A stretch of 64,000 bases of DNA from Phlebopus portentosus. Taxonomy: Eukaryota; Basidiomycota; Agaricomycetes; Boletales; Boletinellaceae. Location: assembly GCA_037892935.1 (NCBI GenBank), contig JAYXKI010000007.1:1054001-1118000 (forward strand). Reading direction: 5' to 3'. A program made the translations under genes and the position numbers. Below are positions 8,962 through 20,197 of this stretch, piece after piece; position 1 is the stretch's first letter, and every line of letters starts with the position of its first letter. The notes below the pieces were generated by a model, which did not search any database, was not told the origin of the DNA, and was given only the letters and a program-made list of their open reading frames with translations.

Positions 8962-11553
8962 ATGTCCTCAGATCAGTCCGATGTGCATCAGCAATTCCAA
9001 CCCCTCCATGACCAAGCTCGTTCTTCATAGATCCGTTTCAAGCAGTCCGGAGAGCGAGAAGACCTTGATTCATTCGTTTCTCTTCAACAAGCTGCCTTGG
9101 ACTGTTGTTCTGTCGGTTATTCTGATCACGCGTCGGCATTGTATAACCTCGCTCTTTTCTTTTATTCGCGATACGAGCGGTAGGGAAACATTGATGATCT
9201 GGAAACCTCAATTATGCTAAACCGAGATGCTCTGGAGCTTCGACCGGAGGGACATCCGGGCCGTTCTGTATCACTGCATAATCTGGCGCTCTCCCTCCGC
9301 ACTTGCTTTGAGCAACGGGAGAGGATGGAGGACCTTGAGGAAGCCGTAACTCATGGTCGTACTGCTATGGAGCTTCGACCGGAGGGTCACCCGCACCGTT
9401 CCCTGGCACTGGGAAATCTAGCGAGCTGCCTGGGCATATGCTTTCAGCATCGGGGAAGGCTGGAGGACCTTGAGGAGGCGGTAGGCCTAGAACGTGCCGC
9501 ACTGGAGCTTTGACCAGCAGGTCACCCGGACCGCCCCCTGTCGTTGGGTAATCTGGCAAACTCCCTTCGCACATGCTTTGATCATCGGGGGTGCATGGAA
9601 GACCTCGAGGAAGCTATAGCACTGGACCGCACTGCTTTGGAGCTTTGAACGGAGAGTCACCCATTTCGTGCCTCATCGTTGGCCAATCTGGCGAACACCC
9701 TAAAGATGTGCTTTGAACACCGTGGGAGGATGGAGGATCTGGAGGAGGCTATAACACTTAACCGTGCTGCTCTGTCATGTCGAACGGAGGGTCACCCGCG
9801 TCGTGCTTTATCGCTGAGAAATCTTGCCGAATGCCTTTATGATCGTTTCCAGAAAGAAAGGCGTATCGATGACTTAGAGGAAGCTATTGACTCTTTGAAA
9901 TGCGCTGCTACTCACGCGTTTTCGAGATTTTCGTCACGCCTTGAAGCCGTGAACAGATGGTCAATGATCGCTCGAGCTCATGAGCATCATAGCATAGTGT
10001 TTTTGAAGCCCATAGAACCGCATTGTCCCTTCTTCAGCGAGCCCTTACAACCAGGCCTACTCTGTCCTCACAACACAAGTTCCTTACATTAGACGCAGCT
10101 TCACTTGCTATTGACAAGCATGGTTTTGTCCAGGCTATCGAGCTGCTCAAGCAAGGGAGAGCACTGCTCTGGTCACAGATTCACGGACCGCGGACCCCGC
10201 CTGACCAGCTTTCAGAAATCAACAAATCCCTAGCGGAGCGATTCGAAGGTTGCAGTCGCAGTTTGGAGACTCTGATTGCATCGTCCGAGTCACGTACGTC
10301 TGATTCAGGTACTGACAAAGATGGCAGTCTTGCATACAGCACATCACAAGGATGGAGCTCTGTTGACCAGATGTTTGTGGAGATGCGTCGATTATCAGAA
10401 GAGCAGGAATCGATCATTAATGAGATACGACGAATCCCTGGTTTTGAGCGTTTCCTTCGGGCTTCATCCTTTGACGTTCTACAGCAGGTGGCTTCAGAAG
10501 GACCTGTCGTTATGCTCAATCTCTCCGAGTATCGATCAGACGCTTTTATCGTTCAACGAGCAAGGACGAGCCATGTTTTGTATTCCATTGGATCCAGGGT
10601 TTTATAGCGATTCTGTAGAGCTACACGAGGAACTCGTAGGAGTACGTCGAAAATTCGGAGTAGGTTCCAGCGAGTGCGACAAAATTCTTCGTCAAGTGAT
10701 GAAGATACTTTGGGACAGAGTTGTCTTGAAGGTTGTAGAAAGGCTCAAAGAAATTGGGATCGCAGACGGGTCACGCATCTGGTGGTGTCCGACTTCGGTG
10801 CTCACTGCCTTCCCTTTCCATGCTGCGGGTCCATCTAAAGACGTAGATGAAGTATCTGTTGGATGACTATATCTCATCATACACCCCAACGCTCACGTCG
10901 CTCATCAATGCCCGATGTGGTGTTAGGGATGCAGACCGGAGGATGCTCTTTGTTGGCGATAACAAACTTCCGTCGGCGACTCGGCGAATAGAGAAAGACA
11001 CGCCATAAGTAGGATTCGGCGTATCAACAAGCAACTTCTAGATAAGCGGGCGTCCCCTGATATGGTGATCAGGGCTCTTCGGAGGGTGGAATGGGCGCAC
11101 TTCACGTGCCATGGAATTCTTGCGTCAGAACCGTTTGATTCTTCGCTCAAACTTCCTGGAGGGAACCTGATGTTAATGGGCATCGCTCGTGCCCGACTTC
11201 CAAATGCAGAGTTTGCATTTCTTTTGGCTTGCCATACTGCAGAACAAGGCTATACGACCGCTCTTGATGAGTCGCTCCATCTAGCTACAGCCATGCAATT
11301 TTGTGGATTCCGAAGTGTTGTCGGTACGATGTGAAAGCTGCTCGATCGTGACAGTCCTTTCCTTTCTAAAGCCGTCTATGGACACCTCATGTACGGACTG
11401 GAGGAGCGAGAAATGAGATTCAAGGGCGCTGCAGCGGCTGTTCGTGAAGCACCTTTGGCTCTGAGGGAATGGGAGGATGAGGGTCGGAATGGAGAAGAGC
11501 TAGATGTCAGGATGACTGAGCGATGGGTTAACCTTGTGTACATGGGTGCCTGA
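8962..11553 (+). pseudogene. TPR-CHAT copy 3, nonsense-riddled pseudogene
   Basis: It begins MSSDQSDVHQQ like copy 2 and has seven repeat units, linker and CHAT remnants ending at TGA 11551-11553. In the original frame there are stops at 9028 (TAG), 9181 (TAG), 9511 (TGA) and 9646 (TGA), and another at 11332 (TGA). By alignment to copies 1 and 2 these were TGG, TGG, CGA, CGA and TGG codons. Frame-changing indels are also present: near 9995, a deletion of about 26 bases near 10086, and others near 10550, 10840 and 10990. The Cys motif survives as FLLACHTAEQ. The accumulated damage, all nonsense changes being C:G to T:A, marks this as genuinely dead rather than a sequencing artefact. Confidence 0.9.
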
Positions 11554-12502
11554 CTTTATGTACCGTTGACTCCGGCGGTATAGAGATTATTTACACAGTA
11601 CGATTGAGGGCGTTGCGTGACTCGAAGTTACATAAAGAGACAACTATGACATCGCCTACATCATTCTCGGGAACTCAACAGCTAGTATGGTATCTTTGTG
11701 TACATACACCTACATGGCTCTGATCACAACAATGGTTGTAGAGTAGAACTTATTCTGGATCATATCGGTTTCCTCATGCCGACCTAGTAGCTTTCCCGTG
11801 AGTTCTACGCCACAGCCTCAGTCTATAAAGCAGACGTTGCTTACCGAATTTGATTGGTACCATCATGATATGGGCCCGATCGGTATTTTCTATGAACTCT
11901 TTGATTGAGAACGTCCTGAATCAGGAACGAGTCATCAGGTTCTTCCATTTCCAAAGCATTGACTTGAGTAAGTAGATCACTCTTATTCTCTATTTGTAGC
12001 CCAGAAGACTATCTCTGCATGTGCAAGAGGTGACCATTGGGATACAAGTAGATGACCACTCACTGCATACACACTTCGGGATCATCCAGATCGAAGCCCT
12101 TGAATACTGTAGATTTTGATGACAGTCGCCGATGAGGATGATGGGAATGCAGGAATGCAGTTTGTTTGCCAAGTTGGGAACAATTTAAAATGTTCACATA
12201 ACGGGCCCGTATGCTATGAATTACATACATAATTCATTGCGATCACGGACAAATAATGAGTCATGTGACGTACTGCCGGACTGGATTACGTGATCAGCAC
12301 AGTTGTGAACTCATGCACAACGTCATAGGATAGCAGGTCATAGCAGGCAGGATTGCCATGGCTTTCTATAAACTAAACTGCAAAAACCTGCGCACCTCTT
12401 TGGTCTTGCACATATACCGTCTCTCACCCAAACTTTATCCCGAAGCTAACGCCGATACTGAGTATAACTTGACTTCGGATATTTTCCTCGTCACTTTTTA
12501 AC
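11554..12502. other. Intergenic region; candidate TATA box at 12367
   Basis: No gene could be supported. The start of this stretch matches the 3' flank of CHAT copy 1. A TATAAA at 12367-12372 lies about 130 bases before the ATG at 12503 and may serve the small gene that follows. Confidence 0.4.
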
Positions 12503-12883
12503 ATGGCTAGCTATAGGAAAACAGTTGGCATGGTGGGTTCTATCTTTCTTGTCAAGATTTCTCAGCCGTTGATTGGTTCTTACTTAATGGTTATTCTTTA
12601 CATGATGCATTAGGCAGTTGCTTGTGTAGGCGGCATAACGCTAGCTGTCGCAGGTATGGCAGGTGCTGCTCCGAAAACAAGAGTCGATGAGAAGTTAAAG
12701 AGTGTCCATGGTGAGGTCTTTTCCTTACGCCTTCGCTTCCATCATCAACGTGCTGACAATGAATCATTGATACCAGGCACAGCACGCCCGACACCTGAAG
12801 GTTTCATCAAAGAGGAAGATAGCATGAGCTCAATGGACGTTAGGAAAGCGGTGCAAGGAAAGGGCAGACAGGATAAATATTAG
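12503..12883 (+). CDS. Small single-helix membrane protein (77 aa), function unknown
   Basis: Three exons, 12503-12532, 12614-12710 and 12777-12883, join exactly in frame (introns of 81 and 66 bases, gtgggt...tag and gtgagg...cag) to give 77 residues. The N-terminus MASYRKTVGM leads into a hydrophobic, Gly/Ala-rich stretch (about residues 10-30, AVACVGGITLAVAGMAGAA). A basic and acidic hydrophilic tail follows, ending KGRQDKY. This layout suits a one-pass protein of the mitochondrial inner membrane or ER, but I do not recognise the family. Two conserved-looking intron junctions and clean phasing make a real gene likely despite the small size. Confidence 0.6.
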
Positions 12884-13808
12884 GACGGGCTTGAAGGGAT
12901 GACAGACGGAACGGCGACGCTGTGCGGTTTTGCGGTTTTGCTGTCACAGCGCTATAAGGAAAGAAAAGATGAAGCAGTGTACGATTCTGTATTATATCAT
13001 CTTGGACTGTCCAGATATTCTTTGTCGCATATGACTCAATTTTAGTATTCTTTCTCTTCGCCCGATGGGTTCGACTTCTTTCTCAGATGGGCACGAAAGA
13101 AGAAAAGACAGAACTTGACTCGTTAAGTCAATCCCTTCGCACCCATTTCAAAGAAGACCATTCCGCGTTCCTCGCTCACTGCCTTTCCGACGCAGTTCAC
13201 TAACGAATGCAGCCGCGCTGCGATACGGATCTAGAATCCCCGTCGATGAGGCCGGCGCTCCCAGTGCCCAGTGACAATGGTAACCGAGGAGCCCGAAACA
13301 CGTGGCCGCCATCACTGATGGCGGAAACCATCAACGGGAATACGCCCAATTGCGACGCGGCGCGTCCTCTTCCGTCCAATCATGACTCTCTGCCCTGTAG
13401 CCGTCTTCACTGCCTGCTCATAATAATGTCCACAATAAGCATTTACACGGTCGATTTTCTCAGGCCACAGTTGGATGGCTCTGATTTCTAGTGCCTCGTA
13501 TATAAAGGGCTCTTCGTGTCTATCAGACGTCTTTCTTCTTTTTCCTTCCCCTGGTCTGGCCTGGTTCCCTGCTCCGTTTGGCGTACGTCTGGGCCGCTGA
13601 ATTGGCGTACTCAGGAAAGAACAATAGCAACTTGACGACGGCACGACGATACGTTCGCCCGCTCACGATCCCGTCCTTCAAGTCCTTGTATTCTATCTGA
13701 AATTCGCCGACGTCGGGGCTTGTATCTTTATTCTTAAGGCATCGTCTGTAGATCTGTCTCCGACCTATCCATCTCAATAGCCAAGCCAGACATAATACCC
13801 AAGAAAAT
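12884..13808 (+). promoter_or_regulatory. Intergenic region with TATA-like site and pyrimidine tract
   Basis: TATATAAAG at 13499-13507 is followed by a pyrimidine-rich run (about 13530-13570), typical of a fungal core promoter and transcription start. It could drive the membrane protein gene starting at 13809, leaving a 5' UTR of roughly 270 bases. The overlapping minus-strand frames (13312-13644 and 13523-13855) show no domain and are probably fortuitous. Confidence 0.35.
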
Positions 13809-14951
13809 ATGCTTTGCTCAGATACGAATCGCTTTGCTCTACCCGTACGTCGCATCTTTACAATGCTCCAGTCTGATTTCTATTTGTCTGATCGATGTGA
13901 TTGACACAATGCACTTAGGGCGCGCCTTCAACGTGTGCGCTGGACACGAGCATCACTCCCATCCCATCTTTTGCCCTTCTAGCGTTTCTCGCAATCTATG
14001 TTCCAACGCGTTTCGTTCTCGCTCGACGTTCCCGCTCCTCATCTTCCGGTGTAGCCAGCACATCCAAACCATCCTATGACGGCTATAACTATTCCTCGCC
14101 TTCAGACTCGGAGCCACGAAGTTGGAGCAATGGATTGCCCAAGTGGCTTCACTGGTTATACATCATACTCGTGTTATGTCTGCTTGGCTTGCGCATACTT
14201 GAGTTGGTACGGCTAGTGTTGGCGGATATGGGTGTTGGATTGCTCCCGGTTGGGATCATTGCGAACGTACTCAATATCATGATGCTGATATTCGAATGCT
14301 CGAGCTGTGGCACGGGAAGGATGCGGAGTCTCTCCATATCTGCCGTATGTGCCTTCTCATTCATTGTGGTTCTTTAAGCTCCAAGTAGTGACGGTGTTCT
14401 AGAGCCTTGTCGTATACTGGGCAGCCTCAACCATCCTCGAATCCGTCAAGGTCGCGCGTCTAGCTTCGTACAATTCGGTACACCCTGCGAAGGGCACCGC
14501 ATACCCTTCATCTGATTGGCTTCTTGACAACGGATGCATGGTTAGTTCTTACATCTTTATCTTCCATCTCTTGATTTTTCTCACCATCTGTATCTTCTTG
14601 ACATCTTCCTGTGTATTTCTCATTCATCTCATACTTCCCGTATCACAATCTGGCTCGCGTCTTTCTTCTTTTCCCTATCTGATTGATCGATGCCTGATTT
14701 CTTTCTCGCCTTCATGATCTTGATCCGTGATTCTGATACCTCTGTTTCAACAGCTCGGTCTACTAGTGATATTCATCTTCATCGAAGGGACCTACCTCGT
14801 TCTTCGCTGGCGATCATCCTACCTCCCTTCGCCCACACCCACCCCTATACCTGTGAAGGAGACGACCATCAGCAAGCCCAGACCGATACCAGAATACGAG
14901 TATGATCCTGTCGTCTATTATAATCAACCAACCAACGGGGCGGTGGCTTGA
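13809..14951 (+). CDS. Multipass membrane protein (265 aa), function unknown
   Basis: Four exons, 13809-13844, 13919-14344, 14403-14540 and 14754-14951, are all joined in phase 0 and give 265 residues. Hydrophobic segments include PSFALLAFLAIYVP near residue 30, LHWLYIILVLCLLGLRIL near 90, a segment running from VGLLPVGIIANVLNIMML near 125, SLVVYWAAS near 155 and LGLLVIFIFIEGTYLVL near 200. The C-terminal tail is Pro/Thr-rich and acidic, ending with several tyrosines. The third intron (14541-14753, 213 bases) is unusually long for this window. I do not recognise the family and see no catalytic motif or clear signal peptide; an integral membrane protein with five or so helices is as far as the sequence goes. 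Confidence 0.65.
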
Positions 14952-15864
14952 CTGAATCGTTCGCTTTTGAGTTTCTTTTGATCATGAATAATGTCTCTCC
15001 CTGTGGATTCCGATGCTTTCTTTGAAATAATGATTGGGTTACCGGTTGAACCGGCTTGGTGGTAATTGTGGACTCCAGATAGATTTTTCTTTCTATTTGT
15101 TTATGATAAATAAATAACATAAGTGTAGCATTATGTACGCAAGGACTATTTATGGTATGTACTGTACCGTACGTAATGCAAATCAGAGATGATTTCTACC
15201 TTTCTTGACTTTTTACCACCGTGAGCGCGATGCTGTGATCCTTCTTGTCTTTCTATGCTTGACGGGAGAAACGGAGACATATGTAGTGCCCGAATGGATT
15301 ATGAATGCTGCATACTTCGAAGAGTTTTCTCTGAAATCGGCTTTGCTCTGGATGAAACTATTCTTCGGGGTCAAACGAACTCGAGGCTTTTGTTGCTCAA
15401 AACTGACTTTGCTGCTTGAGATGCTGACTCGGAGTTTGATACCCATCTAAGGCCGAATCAACAGGGAAGGCTTACGACGTGATGAGCCCTCCATGATCTC
15501 GCATTCTGATACCTGATACAGCTAATAGTCGATATGCCTCAAGTTCCACAGGACGTTCGTATTAACACTTTCCGATGGAGTATTCACCATGGATAGCTTT
15601 GTGTATGTGGTGTTCCTTTGTCTTGGCACTCCAGACCACTCACGAGTTTTCCATCTGCTCATTGCGAATACCGATCCATCTGTTCGCGCACTTGCTCAGT
15701 CGAGCCGCCACACGAGCAAACGGATTACTAGAAGGACTTCGGTATCCAAGGAGTTTGCAAGTGTACTCCACGGCTCCTCTGTTAGGGTATTCATGCCTGG
15801 GTATATGTATACTTTCCCTTGATGGTTCCCAGTGTTGATCTACCAGACCGTTGCATCGGTAAAC
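14952..15864. other. Intergenic region
   Basis: No gene could be supported. Two overlapping short frames near 15575-15838 show no similarity to anything I recognise; they precede the lyase start at 15865 and may be promoter or leader sequence. Confidence 0.4.
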
Positions 15865-17193
15865 ATGGTTCTCGCATCCTTGGTTCTGTTCTCCCTCTCA
15901 TTTCTGATCCACGAGGTGTTGAGTACAGGTGATCCTGCGGGAATAGCAGCGCAATTGGGACTCACCACGAGCACGGTCCTGCCGTTCCCATCGAAAACGA
16001 TGGCTGCGGGGGCGATACGACTGGGTACATGAAGGAAAACTGGGCTTTGCAGGGCGGGATTAGCTTTGGCGAGAAGTCACTTGCGTTCAGCAATGATCCT
16101 ATCGGCGGTTCCGGCTCGAATCCGAATTTGGAATCGAGGAGAGCGATGAGGAGGACAAGTACGGGCTCGAATGACACTGGTAACTCAGGCTCTGTCGTAT
16201 TTTCAGTCACATACGACGCCGGAACCTATTCACACGGAACCGGTGGTGCACAATTTTATTCAACCTTTGGTGGGGAGGCCGGGTTCGAGGCGATGCTGGT
16301 GTCATATGACATCGCATTCGACTCGGACTTTGACTGGGTGAAAGGCGGGAAGCTCGCTGGTATACGTGGCGGCCCGAAGTTGGACTCGTGTTCTGGCGGA
16401 CGCCAGCCGACGGGCAGTGACTGTTTCAGCTCGAGGCTGATGTGGCGTAAGGATGGAGATGGAGAAGGTAACAATTTCTTTCTCGTTCTCTAAATTCCCA
16501 CTCATCAGTCCTATTGAACAGTGTATGCGTACCTTCCGCAACAGCAGTCGCTTTGTGATGTCAAAGGGATAACCTGTAATAGCGACTACGGATTCAGCTT
16601 AGGCCGTGGTAAATTCAAATACACCACAGGGCAGTGAGTATTTGCATTTCTTAAGCATCACGTTGTTTTGTTTCATGTCCGTGGCGTACTAGGTGGCAGA
16701 CCGTAGCCGTATACTCAAGAATGAACAATCCGCCGTCCGAATCTAACGGCGAGATCGCGTTTTAGTAAGTCCGCCGATATGCACTAATGCTACGCGAGGC
16801 TACAGATTCATTATGGACGTCTTTTCTTGTGTAGCTTCAATGGAGAACAGGTATTCTCATTCAACAATCTCAAGTTCCGGACAAGCGACGCGGTCAAAGC
16901 GGGCGGAATGTATTTCTCGTGCGTAATGTCTCTCCGTTTCTTTCTGAGCGTACAACAATTTCATCCATATTATTTTGCGTAGCACTTTCTTTGGAGGGAA
17001 TGACCGGTCCTGGGCGACGCCGAAGACGGTGCATACATATTATCGCAATTTCCAGATGTTCGGCGGTGAAGGTACAAATTCCGGAGGGTCATCAAACTCG
17101 ACCCCAACTTCAGGACCCAGCTCAGATGGAGCCTCGTCTGAACCCACCTCCTCTTCTAAGGAAACAAGCACCAAGTCTGCTTCTGACTCTTAG
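15865..17193 (+). CDS. Secreted PL14-family polysaccharide lyase (one-base frameshift in exon 1)
   Basis: Exons 15865-16467, 16522-16633, 16693-16764, 16835-16918 and 16983-17193 encode a signal peptide (MVLASLVLFSLSFLIHEVLS) and a beta-jelly-roll lyase. Family landmarks are LTTSTVLPFPSKTM near the start, YDIAFDSDFDWVKGGKLAGIRGG, CFSSRLMWRKDGDGE, RMNNPPSESNGEIAFYFNGE, and YFSTFFGGNDRSWATPKT..YYRNFQMFGG. These match fungal glucuronan/alginate-lyase-like PL14 enzymes, which cleave uronic-acid polymers by beta-elimination. The frame slips at GGGGG 16008-16012. One extra G restores it, and the exons then total exactly 361 codons. A Ser/Thr-rich tail of about 40 residues follows the catalytic domain and could be an O-glycosylated extension. 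The slip is probably an undercalled homopolymer. Confidence 0.8.
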
Positions 17194-18540
17194 ACTGACA
17201 TCTAAACAAAGGCAACACCGCTGTTCCTGACTTCTAATTATTACGTCTTATAATGTTGTGCTGACTATGCTAATTGTGTACTTTTGAGTTTGTGGCTTGG
17301 CTGATTTGCTGGGTTGCTCCATACCTGGGTCGAGGAATCGAGAACCAGAACAATAATAGAGCTTCTCAACGAGATTGCCTGCAACCATCGTAAGATCGTG
17401 CCTATGAAGTCACAATAAAGATACATAAAAGCGGAGAAGACGGATTGCTGTAGATTGCTGTGCGTTTATATAGTGAAACTTGTCTTGTTAGTTGAGAATG
17501 CAAGGTTTCCATGCAACCGAGCTACGCAATGCTCAAGCACACAAGCCTAAGAACTCACAAAGAAAGAGTTTTGTTTTCTTGGGAGGAAAAGAATAATGCT
17601 GGATCCAACATTCTGGCTTGTTTGGATCGACGTCAGGGGGATGACAAAAAAACGCCGACTAAGAAAAGTCGATGTCTCGATATGGAAAAAAGGTTCCAGG
17701 AGCTGGTCAACAAGTCATGTGATTGATTCTCGCTTTATTTTTCGGCACGGCACATTGTCAAAAAATTGTAGTACTTACCCAGCGCGTGGCGAAATTTCTT
17801 TTCCCTGGACGTTCTCCTCGTGGCAGACATCAAGTTCGAAAAGAACGGAAATGAGTAGCTAGTGGGTGCATTGAGGACGACACGCGTTTTGCGGAATTGT
17901 CCAGGGGTTTCCTTATCTGGTTGCCGATCGAACCGTAGATGTTCTGGCAACTTTGTCCATCTCTATTTAGACCCTATTTGCCTAGCCTGAGGGCTCCCTT
18001 GGAATTTTGAGATCTGGAGATCCCGGGAACCTCAGAAGCCCCGTCACGCTTATGGTTAATTTCGCTCAAGCGATGAGTCGCGTAATAGTAATTTCTTCCC
18101 GCCCATCGTCACAGTTGAGACTTGGGTGTGTCTCAGATCTTCTACGAGGTTTGCATTGCTCAGGAAATCTCGACCACTTTGACGGGGTCATTTTAATACT
18201 GGTCATGCAGCTTTTGGTCAGTCTCACTTGACCTCCCCCTAAATCTCCCATTTTGCCTCGCGCTCGGGTCAGGTCCGTCTTCCAGATTTAGATCCTGACT
18301 CTGTCTTATCCTACCATTTTATCTGAAGATTCCGACGTAAGTCTAGCATTGGTTGGCTTTGCCTTTCCGAGGATATTCATGCTCAAATAGTAAATACAGT
18401 AAATACCAGAATTACCGAGACAAGTAGGTCCGGGTCAGGCAAACTGACAAATCGCATTTAGCGAGCAGCCGAACCGAGTCTACCACCTTCACCCATCTTT
18501 TCTACCTACTCTCATCATCTCGCCTCTGCCCTCGTGGATC
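17194..18540. other. Intergenic region
   Basis: No gene could be supported in about 1.35 kb. The last 60 bases are pyrimidine-rich (accttcacccatcttttctacctactctc), like a transcription start region for the PAS gene. Confidence 0.4.
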
Positions 18541-20197
18541 ATGAATCTATCGCGAATTATCAACCCGCCTGAGGAGGAGCAGGAGGCTTCCACCGCCTCC
18601 AATCCACCCGCTTTCAGCTCTCCTTCCCGAGCATTATCATCTATACTTGAGCCACCTGAGGAAGTCGAAGAAGATGACGAAATATTCGAAGAAGACCTCC
18701 CGTCTGTCTCTTTCAGTGGGTTTATTATATCTTATCAATTTTGCTTTTTGAAACTGACGTTCAACAGTCGTATGCATGGAGGCGAAAGAGGAGGTAAGGG
18801 ACGTCTGCAGTGTTCCTTAGGCTTCCACTGACACGATGACTATGTTGTTTTCCACAGGGAAAAGTTTGCTATGTATCACCAACGGTTATCGACTTGTTGG
18901 GTACAGTGACTTGATAGTAAGTTGTCTGTGCTGCATTGATTTTGTTTCTCGTGGCTAGGGTGGGACCCAGACAAGGTCGTTGGCACACCAGCATCTTTGT
19001 ATTGCCATCCCGATGACGTTGAAAATCTTTATCGTGCCTACCAGTATGGTTTATTCACTCTTTCCTACGTGGTCCATGTTAACGCGGAATTAGGGAGATG
19101 ATATCGGAAGACAAAGCCGCCTGTCTGATGTATCATCGCATCCCTTACGAGGACAAAAGCAAGGGATATATGCTTTGCTCGGTGGTGGGTACCCACAGTT
19201 TCCCAACTCAGTGAAAACTGATAGCATACGCACAAAGACGATATCAAGAGCGGGACCGCATCTCATTGGCGCCTGTTCACCAGCAACGTCTGCGACGAAG
19301 GCCATGCACTACGCGTCCACTGCGTCTGAGGTGATCGTTATCACTCCATCAGCTGCCCGACTAGCGTTCAGAGTAAGTGAGCAGTTATTTGATGAAAGGC
19401 ATCTGTTTTATGTCGCCTCTAGCGATGGAATGTCCCGTCCGCCCCTCTCATGTCTGCCTCATCATCGGGTCAGTCCACAACCTCACGAGAATCGACCCCA
19501 GAGTCTCCGTCAGCTCCATCTTCTCCTTCTTCTCCAAGGAATGAAACAGACGAACTCACCCAAAGCCTTCGGCACGTAACTCTGACGCCACCGTCACAAC
19601 CGGAGGTAGCCAAACGTGTGGCCTTAATTCTCAACCGATTTTCGAAAGACGTGCCCATCATATTCTGTACAAACGACGACATCCTGCTCCGATCGGTTGC
19701 ATTAGGCAGACCGTTCTTCGATTTCGTGACGAAAGCTGATGAAATTCGGATACGCCAAGCAATTGATATGGTCAAGTCATGGGGAGTAAGCGAGCGAGGA
19801 AACCCAGCTGATGGAGGGTTCGCATTCAATAGGTTCCACATGTATCTGCGAGGACGAGATTCTGGGTACGCGACCTTAAGTTTCGCACATCCTTGGGCTA
19901 CATCATGCCCGTCTCTGTATTTTGCCAACCTTTTGACACTCGCCTCTTTACAGTTCCCGTTCCGAAGGCGAGAGTTCACGCAAACGTCGTTCGTTCCATG
20001 CCATGGCGCCCATTATGGGCCCCGAATCCTCAGATTCAGCGCGAAAGCGTAACCGATCCAAGCAGCACCTTACGGCTGAACGAGGCGTCAGTGCACCCAC
20101 TAAAGATGTGCTCCTCGTCGATGCTATTTTCTCACCACAATCTGATGGTATCATCGTTATCATCCGCCCAGCGTTGCAAACAGGCGTGAAGGTCTGA
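18541..20197 (+). CDS. Two-PAS-domain protein (413 aa), white-collar-like sensor without a visible DNA-binding domain
   Basis: Eight exons (18541-18715, 18768-18793, 18858-18900, 18959-19043, 19094-19184, 19238-19372, 19423-19865, 19954-20197) total 414 codons in frame. After an acidic N-terminus, PAS-A spans about residues 58-185 (CYVSPTVIDLLGWDPDKVVG, LYCHPDD, GYMLCSVTISRAG, ASTASEVIVITPSA). A Ser-rich linker leads to PAS-B near 240-330 (RFSKDVPIIFCTNDD, GRPFFDFVTKADE, KSWGVSERGNPADGGFAF). A basic stretch (SSRKRRSF, ARKRNRSK) could be a nuclear localisation signal. No GATA finger and no LOV cysteine motif (GRNCRFLQ type) is seen, so light sensing is not supported. PAS domains bind ligands or mediate dimerisation; a regulatory role is inferred. 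The exon 6 acceptor (caaag at 19233-19237) is weak but is the only one found that keeps the PAS strand in frame. Confidence 0.75.

Noticed and set aside
1..11553. A type III-E CRISPR (gRAMP/Craspase) locus, suggested by TPR-CHAT
   Set aside because: No Cas7-like gene or array is present and the host is a fungus; only the domain pairing is shared.
13312..13855. Two overlapping minus-strand open frames
   Set aside because: No domain; they overlap a probable promoter and the first exon of the plus-strand membrane protein gene.
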